DNA of 64,000 nucleotides. Origin: Aplysia californica. Its lineage: Eukaryota > Mollusca > Gastropoda > Aplysiida > Aplysiidae. The position numbers and the translations under genes were made by a program. Below the pieces are notes generated by a model that was not told the DNA's origin, searched no databases, and was given only the letters and a program-made list of their open reading frames with translations. This document shows, piece by piece, positions 26,746 to 37,635 of this stretch (its first letter is position 1; each line of letters opens with the position of its first letter). The stretch spans positions 1,274,199-1,338,198 of the forward strand of contig NW_004797351.1 in NCBI RefSeq assembly GCF_000002075.1. The letters run 5' to 3'.

Positions 26746-28977
26746 ATGAGAAGAATGTCAAGTAGAAGATCTAGTATGCTATTTTTGTGTTTTCTTCTCC
26801 AAAATGTGCCTGCTACTCTGACAGCTCAGGTCTTCAGTCGCTTGTTTGTACTGAGCGTTACTGTGGATCTAGTTCTTGCGGCTCCTGTGCACCAGCTTGT
26901 TTCCCCAAAACCGTCTAATCATATTTTGATTTCGGACACCCAAAGGAAAACGCAGCCCAAAGCTATAAAGGAGAGAATTGAAGTCAGAGCGATTTCGGCG
27001 TACTGGTATCCAGATATTTCTATTTCTATTGGTCGAGGCCCACTTGTATCTAGAGACGCGCGAAGAGAAAAGAATATTGAAGAATCTGGGTTTCAAAAGC
27101 CTGCAGAGTTCTCCACAGTGTTTTCTTTTCGGCTCAGTGGTCCGGGTCGGAGGGTGTCAATACAGAGGCCGGCTGTTATCCCCGACACAAAACCCTTCAT
27201 AGCCGATAGACAGACTGATATTCTCAATACACACGCCCTGATAGCATCCGACAAACAAGCTGATATCTCCGACACAAAAGCCATGATAGCCGACACGCCA
27301 GCTGTCATCTCGGACACAAAAGCCGCGATAACCGACACAGGATCTGATATCCCTGGCACAAAAGTCATGACAGCCGACACAGAAGCTGATATCTTCGACA
27401 CACAAGCTATGATAGCCGACACACCAGCTATTATCTCGGACACAAACGCCATGATAGCCGACACACCAGCTGTGATCTCCGACACAAAATCATTGATTCC
27501 CTACACAAAAGTTATTTCCTCCCTCGACACGCCAAATATGGTTCCTGACACACGTCGCTCATCAGGACATACACACGTGTCTGAAGTAGCAAGGAACGCA
27601 CCTGAACAAGACCATAATATTGTTTTACACCGACCAAAGCGGAATGCATTAAAATGTCGAAATAGGTGCAATGAGTTGTCTTTGTCATTAGAAAAAGGTT
27701 GTGACTGCCACCATCTGTGCTTTGTGTACAAAACATGTTGCCACGACATCACATTCGAATGCCCAGCTCTTGTCAGGTTCATGAAAGAAAAACTGTCAAC
27801 TGATCTCTTAAACGCCAGAGTAACTTGCGTTAAGAAGATTAACCTGATCGGCGTCACGCAGGCTGGTTGCCAGTCAAACCACTCTGAGGGAATGAGTAAT
27901 TCTACAATAATCCAAGAGTTTCAACTGCCTGTTCTGGACACATCAACTGGAATAGTGTACACCAATTTCCAAGCGTACCTTTGTTATGCCACTAAGAGGT
28001 CTGTGCCCTGGTTGTGGGAACTTAGGGTAAGCATGTCGTTGAACCCGGCTTTTGAAAATACATTTAAGTTCATGGATTTTCTACGGAAAAAACAAAATGT
28101 TAGCGAACTAGTAGCCCCATCTGTCCCATTTCCCCAGTATAGATGTGCAACTCCCTTACTACATAGCTATCAATCTGAAAAATATGAAGCCAGCTTTTCA
28201 GTAGTTTTCCGAATGAAGGACAACGACTTTGGAAGTATTGTTCTCACTCCGGCCTCTCATGAGAAGAAGGCGTCTTTCCGGTCGCTGTGCGAAGTCACCG
28301 AAGATGCTGTTTGTGAGATTCTTTCTTGTGACAAGGGCGGCGAGCTCGTAAACGGGCAATGTGTCTATCTGGTGTATATAAAGTTAGTTACAAATCACTA
28401 TTTTCAACCTATGAGGGAGAGCGAAGTAAAGGACTTGGTGAGGTTCATGCGGTGTAGCTTAATGTACATATGCCCCGCTATTACAATGGTCGAATTTCTG
28501 GATTTAGCAAAATCTGAATCTTTTGCGGAATATCGTTATCCTTGGGAGATGGACCAAACATCGAGGTTCACGATAGATCTACGAGCGACACTAGTGGAAA
28601 ACATTGCCTTAGACTCCGTTGACTTGGAAGTTATGGTTAAAGAATACTTGCTGCTCAGAAAAGCATTTACGGAACTCGCGAAAAACCAGGATTCTGAACA
28701 GATGATGGATGAGGAACGCTCACAATTCGAAAAGCCCCCAATAAGGTTAAATACCCTCCTAAGGGAACAGACGACTGTTTGCATAAAAGTGTCTGACACA
28801 GCCATGAACGCAAGCCAAGATTGTGTTAAAGAATTCGACTTTCGGGCAAACAAATTCTGTCCCAACTTGCTGTACACGAAGTGCTGGGCCAATGGGGCCG
28901 GAGTGAACCGAGCGTCCATGGAGGCTTTTCGGCTGCTCCTCTCTGTGCTCGTCTTGATTCGGTATCTTAATGTGTAG
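26746..28977 (+). CDS. Intronless somatomedin-B domain protein, secreted or GPI-anchored
   Basis: A single 743-codon reading frame. Start choice is open: ATG 26746, or ATG 26776 (residue 11), which begins a hydrophobic segment (MLFLCFLLQN); a second hydrophobic run (32-46) ends LVLAAPVHQ, a good signal-peptidase context. Residues about 147-273 are heptapeptide repeats of the type DTxAxIx. RPKR at 296-299 is a furin-type site. Residues 304-339 form a somatomedin-B domain with all eight cysteines (304, 308, 319, 321, 325, 331, 332, 339). The following roughly 390 residues (VLDTSTGIVYTNFQAYLCYA, GGELVNGQCVYL) resemble the post-SMB ectodomain of lophotrochozoan SMB-containing 7TM receptors. Here no 7TM follows: the protein ends in a small-residue patch (WANGAG) and a hydrophobic tail (FRLLLSVLVLIRYLNV), suggesting a GPI signal. 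Function unknown. The receptor link and GPI anchor are inference. Confidence 0.85.
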   Translation: MRRMSSRRSSMLFLCFLLQNVPATLTAQVFSRLFVLSVTVDLVLAAPVHQLVSPKPSNHILISDTQRKTQPKAIKERIEVRAISAYWYPDISISIGRGPLVSRDARREKNIEESGFQKPAEFSTVFSFRLSGPGRRVSIQRPAVIPDTKPFIADRQTDILNTHALIASDKQADISDTKAMIADTPAVISDTKAAITDTGSDIPGTKVMTADTEADIFDTQAMIADTPAIISDTNAMIADTPAVISDTKSLIPYTKVISSLDTPNMVPDTRRSSGHTHVSEVARNAPEQDHNIVLHRPKRNALKCRNRCNELSLSLEKGCDCHHLCFVYKTCCHDITFECPALVRFMKEKLSTDLLNARVTCVKKINLIGVTQAGCQSNHSEGMSNSTIIQEFQLPVLDTSTGIVYTNFQAYLCYATKRSVPWLWELRVSMSLNPAFENTFKFMDFLRKKQNVSELVAPSVPFPQYRCATPLLHSYQSEKYEASFSVVFRMKDNDFGSIVLTPASHEKKASFRSLCEVTEDAVCEILSCDKGGELVNGQCVYLVYIKLVTNHYFQPMRESEVKDLVRFMRCSLMYICPAITMVEFLDLAKSESFAEYRYPWEMDQTSRFTIDLRATLVENIALDSVDLEVMVKEYLLLRKAFTELAKNQDSEQMMDEERSQFEKPPIRLNTLLREQTTVCIKVSDTAMNASQDCVKEFDFRANKFCPNLLYTKCWANGAGVNRASMEAFRLLLSVLVLIRYLNV
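27184..27560 (+). repeat. 21-bp tandem repeats encoding DTxAxIx heptapeptides
   Basis: About 17 units lie inside the somatomedin-B gene, for example DTKAMIA, DTPAVIS, DTKAAIT, DTEADIF, DTQAMIA, DTPAIIS and DTNAMIA. Nearly all keep exact 7-residue spacing, with single-residue insertions at SDKQADIS and near VISSL. Codon-level variation shows that the repeats are not all recent. Confidence 0.9.
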
Positions 28978-29155
28978 ATCAGAAGTCAGGAACACACGGT
29001 CCTCTGCTCAAAACCCGTGGGGGGTGAAGGCATTTTGACTGGCCATCGTTGATTTGAGGCCAGTTGTAACTAACTGCATACTACTATACATATTGTATTG
29101 GACACTTTGTCTATCTTTTTACGTGTTACATTCTTTTTGGTTTGTTGTCATTGTG
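28978..29155. other. 3' flank of the somatomedin-B gene
   Basis: No clear polyadenylation signal lies close to the stop codon, and no other feature is seen. Confidence 0.35.
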
Positions 29156-29274
29156 AGTTGTTGTTGTTGTTGTTGTTGTTTTTGTTGTTGTTGTTGTTGT
29201 TGTTGTTGGTGGTGTTGGTGTTGGTGGTGGTGGTGGTAGTGGTAGTGGTGGTGAAGGTGAAGGTGGTGGTGGTG
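29156..29274. repeat. (TTG)n/(GGT)n microsatellite
   Basis: TTG repeats pass into GGT repeats over about 120 bp. Confidence 0.93.
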
Positions 29275-29456
29275 GGTGGTTGGCGGGTGCTCTGGTGTGG
29301 TTTGCGCCTTCTTTCCTATCAAACATTGATCGTCCTTATCTCTCCTCCTTCAGTTTTGTGCCTGCTACTCTCTTGTAATACATCCGTTCCTCCGCACTTA
29401 TCACTTATGTGACCTTGTTGTGTTGCAAGTGCCGTAAAACTCTTACTAAAAGTTGT
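29275..29456 (+). mobile_element. Short SINE-like repeat S1
   Basis: Family hallmarks: GGTGCTCTGGTGTGGTTTGC, CCTTCTTTCCTATCAAAC, CTCTTGTAAYAC and the 3' tail GCAAGTGCCGTAAAACTCTTACTAAAA. The same family recurs seven times inside MTRR introns and, inverted, at 40072. Confidence 0.75.
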
Positions 29457-29465
29457 TGTTGTTGC

Positions 29466-30183
29466 TTAAGGGCTGGTGGGGCACCTAGAAATCGTATTTG
29501 GGGGTCAAATTTTGTAAATTGGGTTCATTACATATTATAGTACCTGGACACTTCCTCAACAATATCCAGAAAGGTATGTAAGCCTTGCTACACCCTAAAG
29601 TTGTGTTTTTTTGTCAAGTTTTTCGGCGAAAGCACATGTTGTCTACCCCTTCTTACCTGTATCGGCTGTCTTCTCACAATTCTATTTTTTCACATATTAT
29701 CCCATTTTTCTGCTCTGTTTCTTATTCAATTTTAATGTAGCTTTCACAGGATACCAACAACACCTAGTTCTAAATTTTGGCTTGTTGAATTTATGATTAA
29801 TGTAGTAGTTTTTGATTTATGGGCTTACAAAGCATGAATTTTCCTTTTTTTTCACTTTTTTTGCAACATCTCAATTGTATATGTCATAAAATAAAAACTA
29901 AGGCATTTATCAAAAATTTAACAAGTCAAATTTAAAAGCTACATATGTACTGTTGGCATGCCAAATTAGAAGTGAATCGGTTAATAAATAAGGACATAAA
30001 ATGGGATTGAAAAAGGTATACAAAATCCAATATGGCTGCCGTTTCCATAGCAATCAATTCACAATATACTTTTTGAACTATTGATCTTAGCTTCCCAATA
30101 ACACACGATGTCCCACAGCAAATATCGGCACTCTAGGCCTTGTAATAGCCAAAATAGACCTCAGGTGCCCCACCAGTCCTTAA
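29466..30183. mobile_element. TTAA-bounded MITE family A, copy 1 (718 bp)
   Basis: TTAAGGGCTGGTGGGGCACC at the left end is inverted against GGTGCCCCACCAGTCCTTAA at the right end, with one mismatch. It has no coding capacity. An internal block (GCTGCCGTTTCCATAGCAA) is found in reverse orientation in the element at 47421 (TTGCTATAGAAACGGTGGC), so the two are relatives. TTAA flanks suggest piggyBac-type transposition, which is inference. Confidence 0.75.
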
Positions 30184-30683
30184 ATAATATTGTGTAATAC
30201 AATACTGACCATCAATAATTTGTTTATAGAGGCACCAGCCATCCACGTCCAGGTGCTGTTTTAGCCTAATACAATACTGGTACGTTCGTTAACAGAGTAT
30301 TTCTGAGCTCGGGCGGCTAAGAGGGATGATATTCCAGGAAGGACGACAAAAATTCCTCCTTGTCTTCACCTCGAACTGGACCTCGAACTGGACCTCGAAC
30401 CTCATATTCCTGAGTATTGATCAAGTTTAAACTATTCTGTTCACTTTCACTCGCACCCAAATCCTGAGCACTTGATACAATTTACCCCTACCCCTTTTCA
30501 CCCTTATTGTAATTAATGCTTTTATGGGCGGGTGGGTACCACAACATAGTCATAATCGTAACACTGGTCTACGGTGAAAGCAACGAAAGTTGTCAAGTCT
30601 TATTATGGAAATTAATGTGCTGATTATAAATGTAGATAGTTTTTGTCTATCAGATCAAGGTTGTAATTGTTGTTGTTGTTGTT

Positions 30684-30736
<53 letters not shown>

Positions 30737-31283
30737 TTTTGGCAGAATTCGCATACAATGTATGTATTTATGCAAGAATTCTTGATTTGTCAGGGGAGGT
30801 AAGAATAACAGGCTCCATTAAACAAGGGAAATAGCTTTTGTTATTTGCAGAAAAGTAATTAACCAAGTGTGTTATATTTGCATAATGTTCAATATTACTT
30901 TTTTTTCTACGACATATTGTTTTAAAGCTAGACTCTTTTAGGTTCTGCAACCGATTGTTAATATAAATTGAGATGAAAAAAATAAAATAAATGTAATCTA
31001 AAATTCCCCTCTTCGGTTGGACTTTGACTAGATCTATGAGTTAGAGCAAATTACTGCGTTACAGAAATCTCAATGTTTATCAACAAGTGTTAAACAATAG
31101 TTTTTATTTGATTTACACGACTTAATCTTTAAAATTGAATATTTCAAATGTATGTGTGTGAGTGTGTGTGTGCGAGGTAGAGCTACGAGCGGCGAGTAGT
31201 TTTGTGCGTGGGGGTGGACTTTTGTTTGTTTTGGTGTTTTGGTTAAAGAATTCTTTCTGTTGTGTTTTAGGGTTTTTGGTTGT
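30184..31283. other. Intergenic DNA with (TTG)n/(TAG)n repeat
   Basis: A TTG then TAG microsatellite occupies 30660-30736. A threefold CTCGAACTGGAC-type mini-repeat lies at about 30370-30402. The rest is AT-rich with no gene recognised. Confidence 0.6.
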
Positions 31284-31306
31284 GGGGGGGGGGGGGGGGG
31301 GGGGGG
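31284..31306. repeat. Homopolymer G run (23 bp)
   Basis: Twenty-three consecutive G; a possible quadruplex former and a likely length-error site. Confidence 0.95.
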
Positions 31307-31789
31307 CTGAGATGGGATGGCATTTTGCGGATCGACCTGCGAGTTGGAATACAGAAGCTTGCTCTGCTATAGCCTACATTATGGAGCAGCGCTGTTAGTT
31401 TAGTACATGTACAAGAAAGAGTTTTACGGCGTCGGCAACTTCTTAATGTCATTTGAGAGCGCGAAACACGAGTTGGTTGCATTCACAACAGTTTACAGCA
31501 CAGCTTAATTTTACTTTAAAAGTAAGGTTAAGTACATCTCATGTAATCAAATCCACTTTGAAAAAGATTAGAAAATAAAAACAGCAGTTAACATTTTAAA
31601 ACAACAATTATCTACATTTTAGAGTACAGGCTAATGGCCTTCACAAAACTGAGAATTCTGTTGGGATCAGCAACGGAGAACAAAAGTTTAAATCTTGTAC
31701 ATTTAAGATTTATTTCTCCAAAGTCCAGACATTCTAATGTGTCTACTGCTACTGTCTAACGATAGAACGGGGTCAGGGAAGTATGCCCC
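31307..31789. other. Intergenic DNA, nothing recognised
   Basis: I see no gene, repeat family or regulatory motif that I can support. Confidence 0.35.
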
Positions 31790-32226
31790 ATGTGTGACGC
31801 AGCGTGGTGGAATCAGGCTCTCGTCAAAATAATCAAAGTGAACAAACTTGCATTTTTTCCACAAGTTGTGAATTTTTTTTGAAATTTTTGCTTTTTGGCT
31901 CAACACCTTTCATGCGCATTAAAGAACTCATTTCTGTACGTATTTTTCTGAAAAACGTTGATTAAAAGCACAAAAAAATGTAAATTTTCAGTTACCACGG
32001 ACTCTTAAGCTAAGGAAATAACTAATCTTTCAAGGCCATTTTCTCACTTATCTTACCTCTGAAAACAGGTGACCTCCACCCCCTTCATTCGCAAATATCT
32101 CGACATGTATTCAAGATAATGGATATTCACCCAAATAAAGACAAATGAACAGGCTTTAAGATGATACAAATAACTCTACCTGACCGAAATTGACGAGAGC
32201 ATGATTCCACCACGCTGCCTCACATA
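31790..32226. mobile_element. MITE family B, copy 2 (about 437 bp)
   Basis: The ends are inverted repeats: GCAGCGTGGTGGAATCAGGC at about 31799 against GCATGATTCCACCACGCTGC ending near 32218, continuing into CTCTCGTCAA. The interior aligns with the copy at 20873-21305. It is non-coding. Confidence 0.75.
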
Positions 32227-33690
32227 TATACTTAATTGAGTAAACTCTACTTCGTCTCTTCAAGAGAGGCCCGAAGGTTTTCGTTGTCCCAACACTGTGA
32301 AACTTTTTTTTGGGTTTTATTATGGCTGTTCGCTCTTGTGTTTATGCAAAAGGTTGGGGGTGTATTCTTTTTAACCTTATTTTTAACTGGGGGTGGGGGT
32401 GGGGGGGGGGGGGGCTCTTCTCCGTTGATCCCAACTGAAGGGACAAATCCTTCACCAGGCGATTGACCTGCTCCTTTCCTTCAAGGCAACTGTGTGAACA
32501 CGTGATTTCCCCCCTGTTCAAGTGAGACCTGACTTAATAACAGATAACACACCAGTAGTAGTAAGATATACAAGGCCTTTGCTCGAGATGCCAGTCAAAG
32601 ATATTGTTTTTCACACGAACTTATCAATAAGTTACAGAGTTTTTTGTTTTTGTTTTTTGTTTCCCCCGTGTCCTGATTTTGGTGCCCGTTTTTGTTGGTT
32701 ACGTAAAAAGAAAGTAATGGTGCAGATTGTTATATGAAAGGGGAATTGTTGAGTCGGTAATGATGATGATGATGATGATGATGCTGATGATGATGATGAT
32801 GTTGTTGGCGATGGTGACGGTAATGGTAATTGTGATGGTGAGCATGAGGATGATTATTTATGTTGGCGATGAGGATGTTCCGATGTAGGAAATGACATGC
32901 GTGTTAGTCTTAGTGTTAAGTTTGTTTGGTGCTTACTCTAGATCCCCGCCAGGCTGTCCTGGGGGGCAGGATACAACGCTCATTCCCAACTCCTCGCATA
33001 GAGTGACCAAAAATTTGGAACTAATTCGTCATCTTCATCCCTAGCATTTAATAAAAGTAGGCCGAATAATCACATGGGGGCCGCTTCTAAGTGATGACAT
33101 TGTTAGTGTGTTTGTTACACTACGTCTATGCTATCATATTTTCAAAACAGTGAAAGGAATGTGGCCAATAATCTTCGTAAAAATTAACTTTCATAGTCAA
33201 AGCAGACTAACTTGTGTGCTTACAGGTTATCGTTATCGTCGTTCGCAACCGGTCCCGAGGCACTTCTGTGGTCGTCGGAGCATGTAAAAAGCCAGAAAAA
33301 CCATGCCTAGACGACCAGAGAATTACAGGATTGCCTCTTCCTAAAGAGTGATCAGCAAATTCACCACAAGTATATCAATACATTAATGCACACAAAAAGC
33401 AACATACAGTACTGGAGGACCGGAAGCGAAGTTGCGTCCAGCGACAACTCAGACACCACGGGCATAAAAAGTCCCCGTCTCCAAAGAGATAGAACATTTA
33501 TAGGCCACTATTAATGAAATGGAAAGACAAACTAGTTAATATTAAGTGCAGGAAATGTTATATCAAATTACTTCCCTATTTTATCCCCATGTGATGACAC
33601 GCGACCGCGAATGGCACCATTAAGTCTGACTAAGAGTATAATAAAGGCAAAGAGATGTTAAGAAGTACAAATTGCATAATTAAATTACGT
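32227..33690. other. Intergenic DNA with G runs and (TGA)n repeat
   Basis: G-rich runs lie at about 32388-32414 and a TGA/GAT microsatellite at 32758-32880. No gene is recognised. Confidence 0.5.
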
Positions 33691-33782
33691 AAACACACAC
33701 ACACGCACACACGCACACACACAACCACACACACACACACACAAACACACACTCACACATTTGCACACACACACACATAGCT
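33691..33782. repeat. (CA)n microsatellite at the LINE 3' boundary
   Basis: A CA-rich tract just beyond the 3' end of the minus-strand LINE. It may have grown from the element's 3' tail, but that is inference. Confidence 0.85.
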
Positions 33783-33865
33783 ATATATAACAGTCTTTCA
33801 CTAAACTCGCTCTCATGCGAGGACGAAACAAAAGTGGCATGAGATGGAGACTGGAAGCCTAGCCT

Positions 33866-36800
33866 TTAGCTCTTAGCCCACAATTGTCTGAGACTACATT
33901 CACTCTCATAAATTTCTATGGTATGTCTTGCTTTCCCATACTTATATTTAGATACAGTTAATTTTCCGATTGCAATAGCTGCATTTGTTAACCCCCATTC
34001 CCGATGACCTACATCGATTCCCTTCACTGCCCCAAGTAAAACTATTTTCTCATTAATTACAATTGATGTACCTAGGTGGACCTGTAAATCCTTTTCAATT
34101 TCTCTCCAAAGTGGCTGGACCTTCTTACAATTAAAAAAAAAAAGCTCTATAAAATCAGGCTCATTACAATATGCGCAGTTTTGAGATTCCTTTAATTTCA
34201 TTTTGAAGAGTAATATATTTGTGGGATAAATATTATGTAGTACTTTCCAATTTAATGTTCTCAAACGTGTTTCCTTAGCGTGGTGGACTATTTGCCAATG
34301 TTTTTCATTAATATCAACGCCATATTTTGTTTTCCAAATACCTATGCACAGTGGTGGCTCAATTTTACTTAATGCTAAAAGAAAACGTTTTCTCCCTATA
34401 GTACCTACAATTGTATCCCTGAAATAGAAGTTGTCATCCTTTTCATAATTAAAATACACATTCCTCATCGCATTTGATATAATATTGTAGTCTAAAACAC
34501 AACGTGGATTGCATTCATATTTTTCTCTGAACTCTTCTAAAGACTGTAACCGTCCATCCTGGGTTATATCCTTTATTGCTAAAATGCCCCTTTGTATACA
34601 AGATGGTAAAAAGAGGGTTTGATTTTTATAGATTATATATTCGTTATTAAAAATAAAGTCGTTTGACGAGAGGACATAGTCTGTGTCTTTATTAGAGTAT
34701 TCTAACCATTTAATTACCACTCTTCTCCAAAACTTACTAGATATAGCGTCGGGCCCTTTAAATGTATTCGCTTTTACCTTGCTTCTAAAAACCTGCAACC
34801 CACCAACATCTTTGAGTACAGCGACTGCCATACTTTTCCATCGTTGCGCTTTTGGAGCAAGAAGTGCCTCCGCCCAGCTCAAGAGAATGGAATCTTGAAA
34901 GTTAGTCATGTTAATCATTTTCAGACCTCCGTTTTCAAGCTCGTTACACATAACCTTCCGTTTAACTTTTTCAAAAGCCCTTTTATTGTTAAAACGCTTT
35001 TTCCACAGAAATCTAAAAAAATTCTGCTCACTTGGCTAAGGACATCTTCTGGTAACGATATGCTTTGCATTACAAAAAGACTCTGCGTTATTCCAAAAGT
35101 TTTAATTAAGTGCATTTTCCCTAGAATTGATAGATCTCTTCTTGCCCATTTCCCAAAAATTCTGAGGAGGGTATCGATCCTGGGCTTCAAGTTTTCTTCT
35201 AGTTCTTCCGCCGGTTTTGTACTGCTAAAATTTACTCCAAGAATTTTAATGGTTGGAACAAACTGAATCGGAAATTCGTCTATAGTTGCGGCTTGGCCAT
35301 TTGTACACATGGCATAAGATTTATTCAAATTTAAATGCAGATCTGAAATGACCGAAAAATCATTCAGAACGGACATGGCTCTTCTCAAATCATCGGCATT
35401 CCTTAGGAATAAAGTTGTGTCATCTGCATACTGACTAATTTTAATAGGCTCCAAACCGGGATAGGTGTTGATACCACTTATGGTATTGTTCTGGATTACT
35501 TTTTGGGCTAAAATTTCAACAGCAAGAATAAATAGTTGTTGTGAAATCGGACAGCCTTGTCGAACACCGTTACTCATTGGAAATGTCCTCAAGACATAAC
35601 CTCCATTTTTTACACACGAGAGTCTTTCTGTATTTAATATTTCAATCCACTTTCGAAAGTTTGGGCCAAAGCCAAATACATCTAGGCTTTTGAGGATACA
35701 GTGGGTGTTTATAGAGTCAAATGCCAGTTTAAAATCTACCGTAAGAATGATTTCTGGTGCATCTGTGGTTTTGTGTCTATGTAAAATATCATCAATCTCT
35801 CTGTGAATTATGGATATATGTCTTCCTTTCACAAATCCCGTTTGTTGTTCTCCAATGAGCTTATCTATAACAGAGTTAAGACGTGTGGATAAAACTTTAG
35901 CTAAAATTTTGTAATCTGTATTTGTTAGGGAAATTGGTCTCCAGTTATTGAGGCTATGTGAAGAGAGACCTTTGCCCTTATGCAGTAAAGAAATTACTCC
36001 TACTCTTTCTGATGGAGACAGCTTGTTGATCTGGAAACTGTAGTTATAACTTTCCATAAGAGAGTCCTTAATACGCTCCCAGAATACTTGATAAAACTCC
36101 ACTGGCAGACCGTCGCATCCCGGAGCCGAGCCATGCTTCATTGATTTAAGGGCTGTTGCTGCCTCATCCTCCAGTACTGGGGCATCACAAAGCACCTTTT
36201 CATCTTCTGATAAACTAGGAAGATGTATGTTGTTAGTAAATGCATCAATACGTTCTGAAACAAAATCAAACGATTTATTACGACTGTCAACTTTATTGTA
36301 AACGTTTTCGTAGTGCTTGCCGATTTCTTCTACAATATCCGTTTCCTTGTGGATGCGCTCCCCACAAGCGTTTTGGATGTTTTTAATGGTATTAACGTTG
36401 GACCTACATTTCTCCAGAGATAAAAAGTATTTTGAACATTTTTCGCCTTCCTCTACCCATTTTAAACCCGCTCTCAACTGGCCCCCCGGCGCTTTCTTCA
36501 ACTCATCAATTTCCAGTTCACTTTTGGACTTTGCAATCGCCTGCCATAAATATTTGTTATCAGGATCTACTGTCAATTTTTCTTCTAAGAAATTCAGACG
36601 TGATTTCAGTAGCTTATGTTTGTATGAATTTTCTCTTGCTTTGAAACGACTGTATTGCTGGGAAATTTCTGCTGCATTACATTTGATCATTTCCCATCGT
36701 AAATGGGGGTCTACATCTTTGTATTCATCTTTAGTAGAATGTATACATTTTATAATTATTTTACAATAAGCAGGATCTTTAAGGAGTTCAGTATTTAGTT

Positions 36801-37570
36801 TATATTGCCCTTTCCCAAACTTGAAATTTGAAAACTCAAACAAAGTCACTACCATACGGTGATCACTAAAACCTATTCCTTTTATAACGGACTCTTTTAT
36901 AGCAGAGACAAGAGACTCACCAGCAAAAATATAGTCAAGTCGTCTGGCAATCATTGGGCTACCTGTAGGCTTTTTCCAAAGGATGCAGAGATTTCAATGA
37001 ATCTGTCAGACTTACAGTGTGTATGAAGTTTTGAAAATATTGACATATATCCTTCCTATGCTCCGCTCCCGAAATTATGTCTAACTCCCCAACAGCTATG
37101 TTAAAATCCCCCATGCATATTATATTTCCGTTGCCTTCATCAGCCAAATATTGCTTTATTTGAGTACTAAGCTCGTCTATGAATGCTATTTTTTCCCTTA
37201 TTTCGCAAGGTGCATAAACATTTATAAAGAACAATTTTTCGCTTCCCATCACAACAGAAGATATTAAGATCCTATCAGTCCTACAGATTATATTTATATC
37301 TTTCACATTAAAACGTGGATTAAACAAGGTGACAAGACCTTTGCTCCTATTACTTCCATGACTAAAGTGTATAACACCACCCCATTGCTTTAATAATTCA
37401 TTTTGATCTAACTCTGATAAATGACTTTCCTGTATACCTATTACGTCTAATTTTTCAGACCGAAAATTTTTTAAGACTGCTGATCGTTTCTTATGATTTT
37501 TAAATCCCCGTACATTTAATGTTCCTACCTTGAGTGGTTCATCTAAATCCAGTCTGGTTCTACCCGCCAT
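33866..37570 (-). pseudogene. LINE ORF2: endonuclease and reverse transcriptase, two frameshifts
   Basis: It starts at ATG 37570 (MAGRTRLDLDEPLKVGTLNV), 65 bp after ORF1 ends. The APE endonuclease keeps LNVRGF, GIQESHLSE, MGDFNIAVGE and, after the first frameshift near 36980 (by WKKPTGSPMIARRLDY), the SDHRMV box. The reverse transcriptase keeps the Asp block LTVDFKLAFDS, the RQGCP block and YADD, so its catalytic aspartates are present. A second frameshift near 35015 in a T-run returns to the first frame (FLWKKRFNNKRAFEKV). The C-terminal region has a cysteine cluster (NCAYCNEPDFIELFFFNCKK). Total length would be about 1225 residues, normal for L1-type ORF2. It is a reverse transcriptase for target-primed integration. 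Confidence 0.9.
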
Positions 37571-37635
37571 ATCGCTGTTCGTTCTCGTAGTCCGATTGTA
37601 CAGGCATTATCGTCGTCATCGTGGTCCGTCCTTCC

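Noticed and set aside
26746-28977. Reading the SMB gene as a 7TM receptor
   Set aside because: The frame ends after one short hydrophobic tail. No transmembrane cluster lies within the next several hundred bases on this strand.
28536-28995. Minus-strand reading frames over the SMB gene (also 27093-27857)
   Set aside because: They are shadows of the plus-strand gene; the 27093-27485 frame is the antisense of the heptad repeats.
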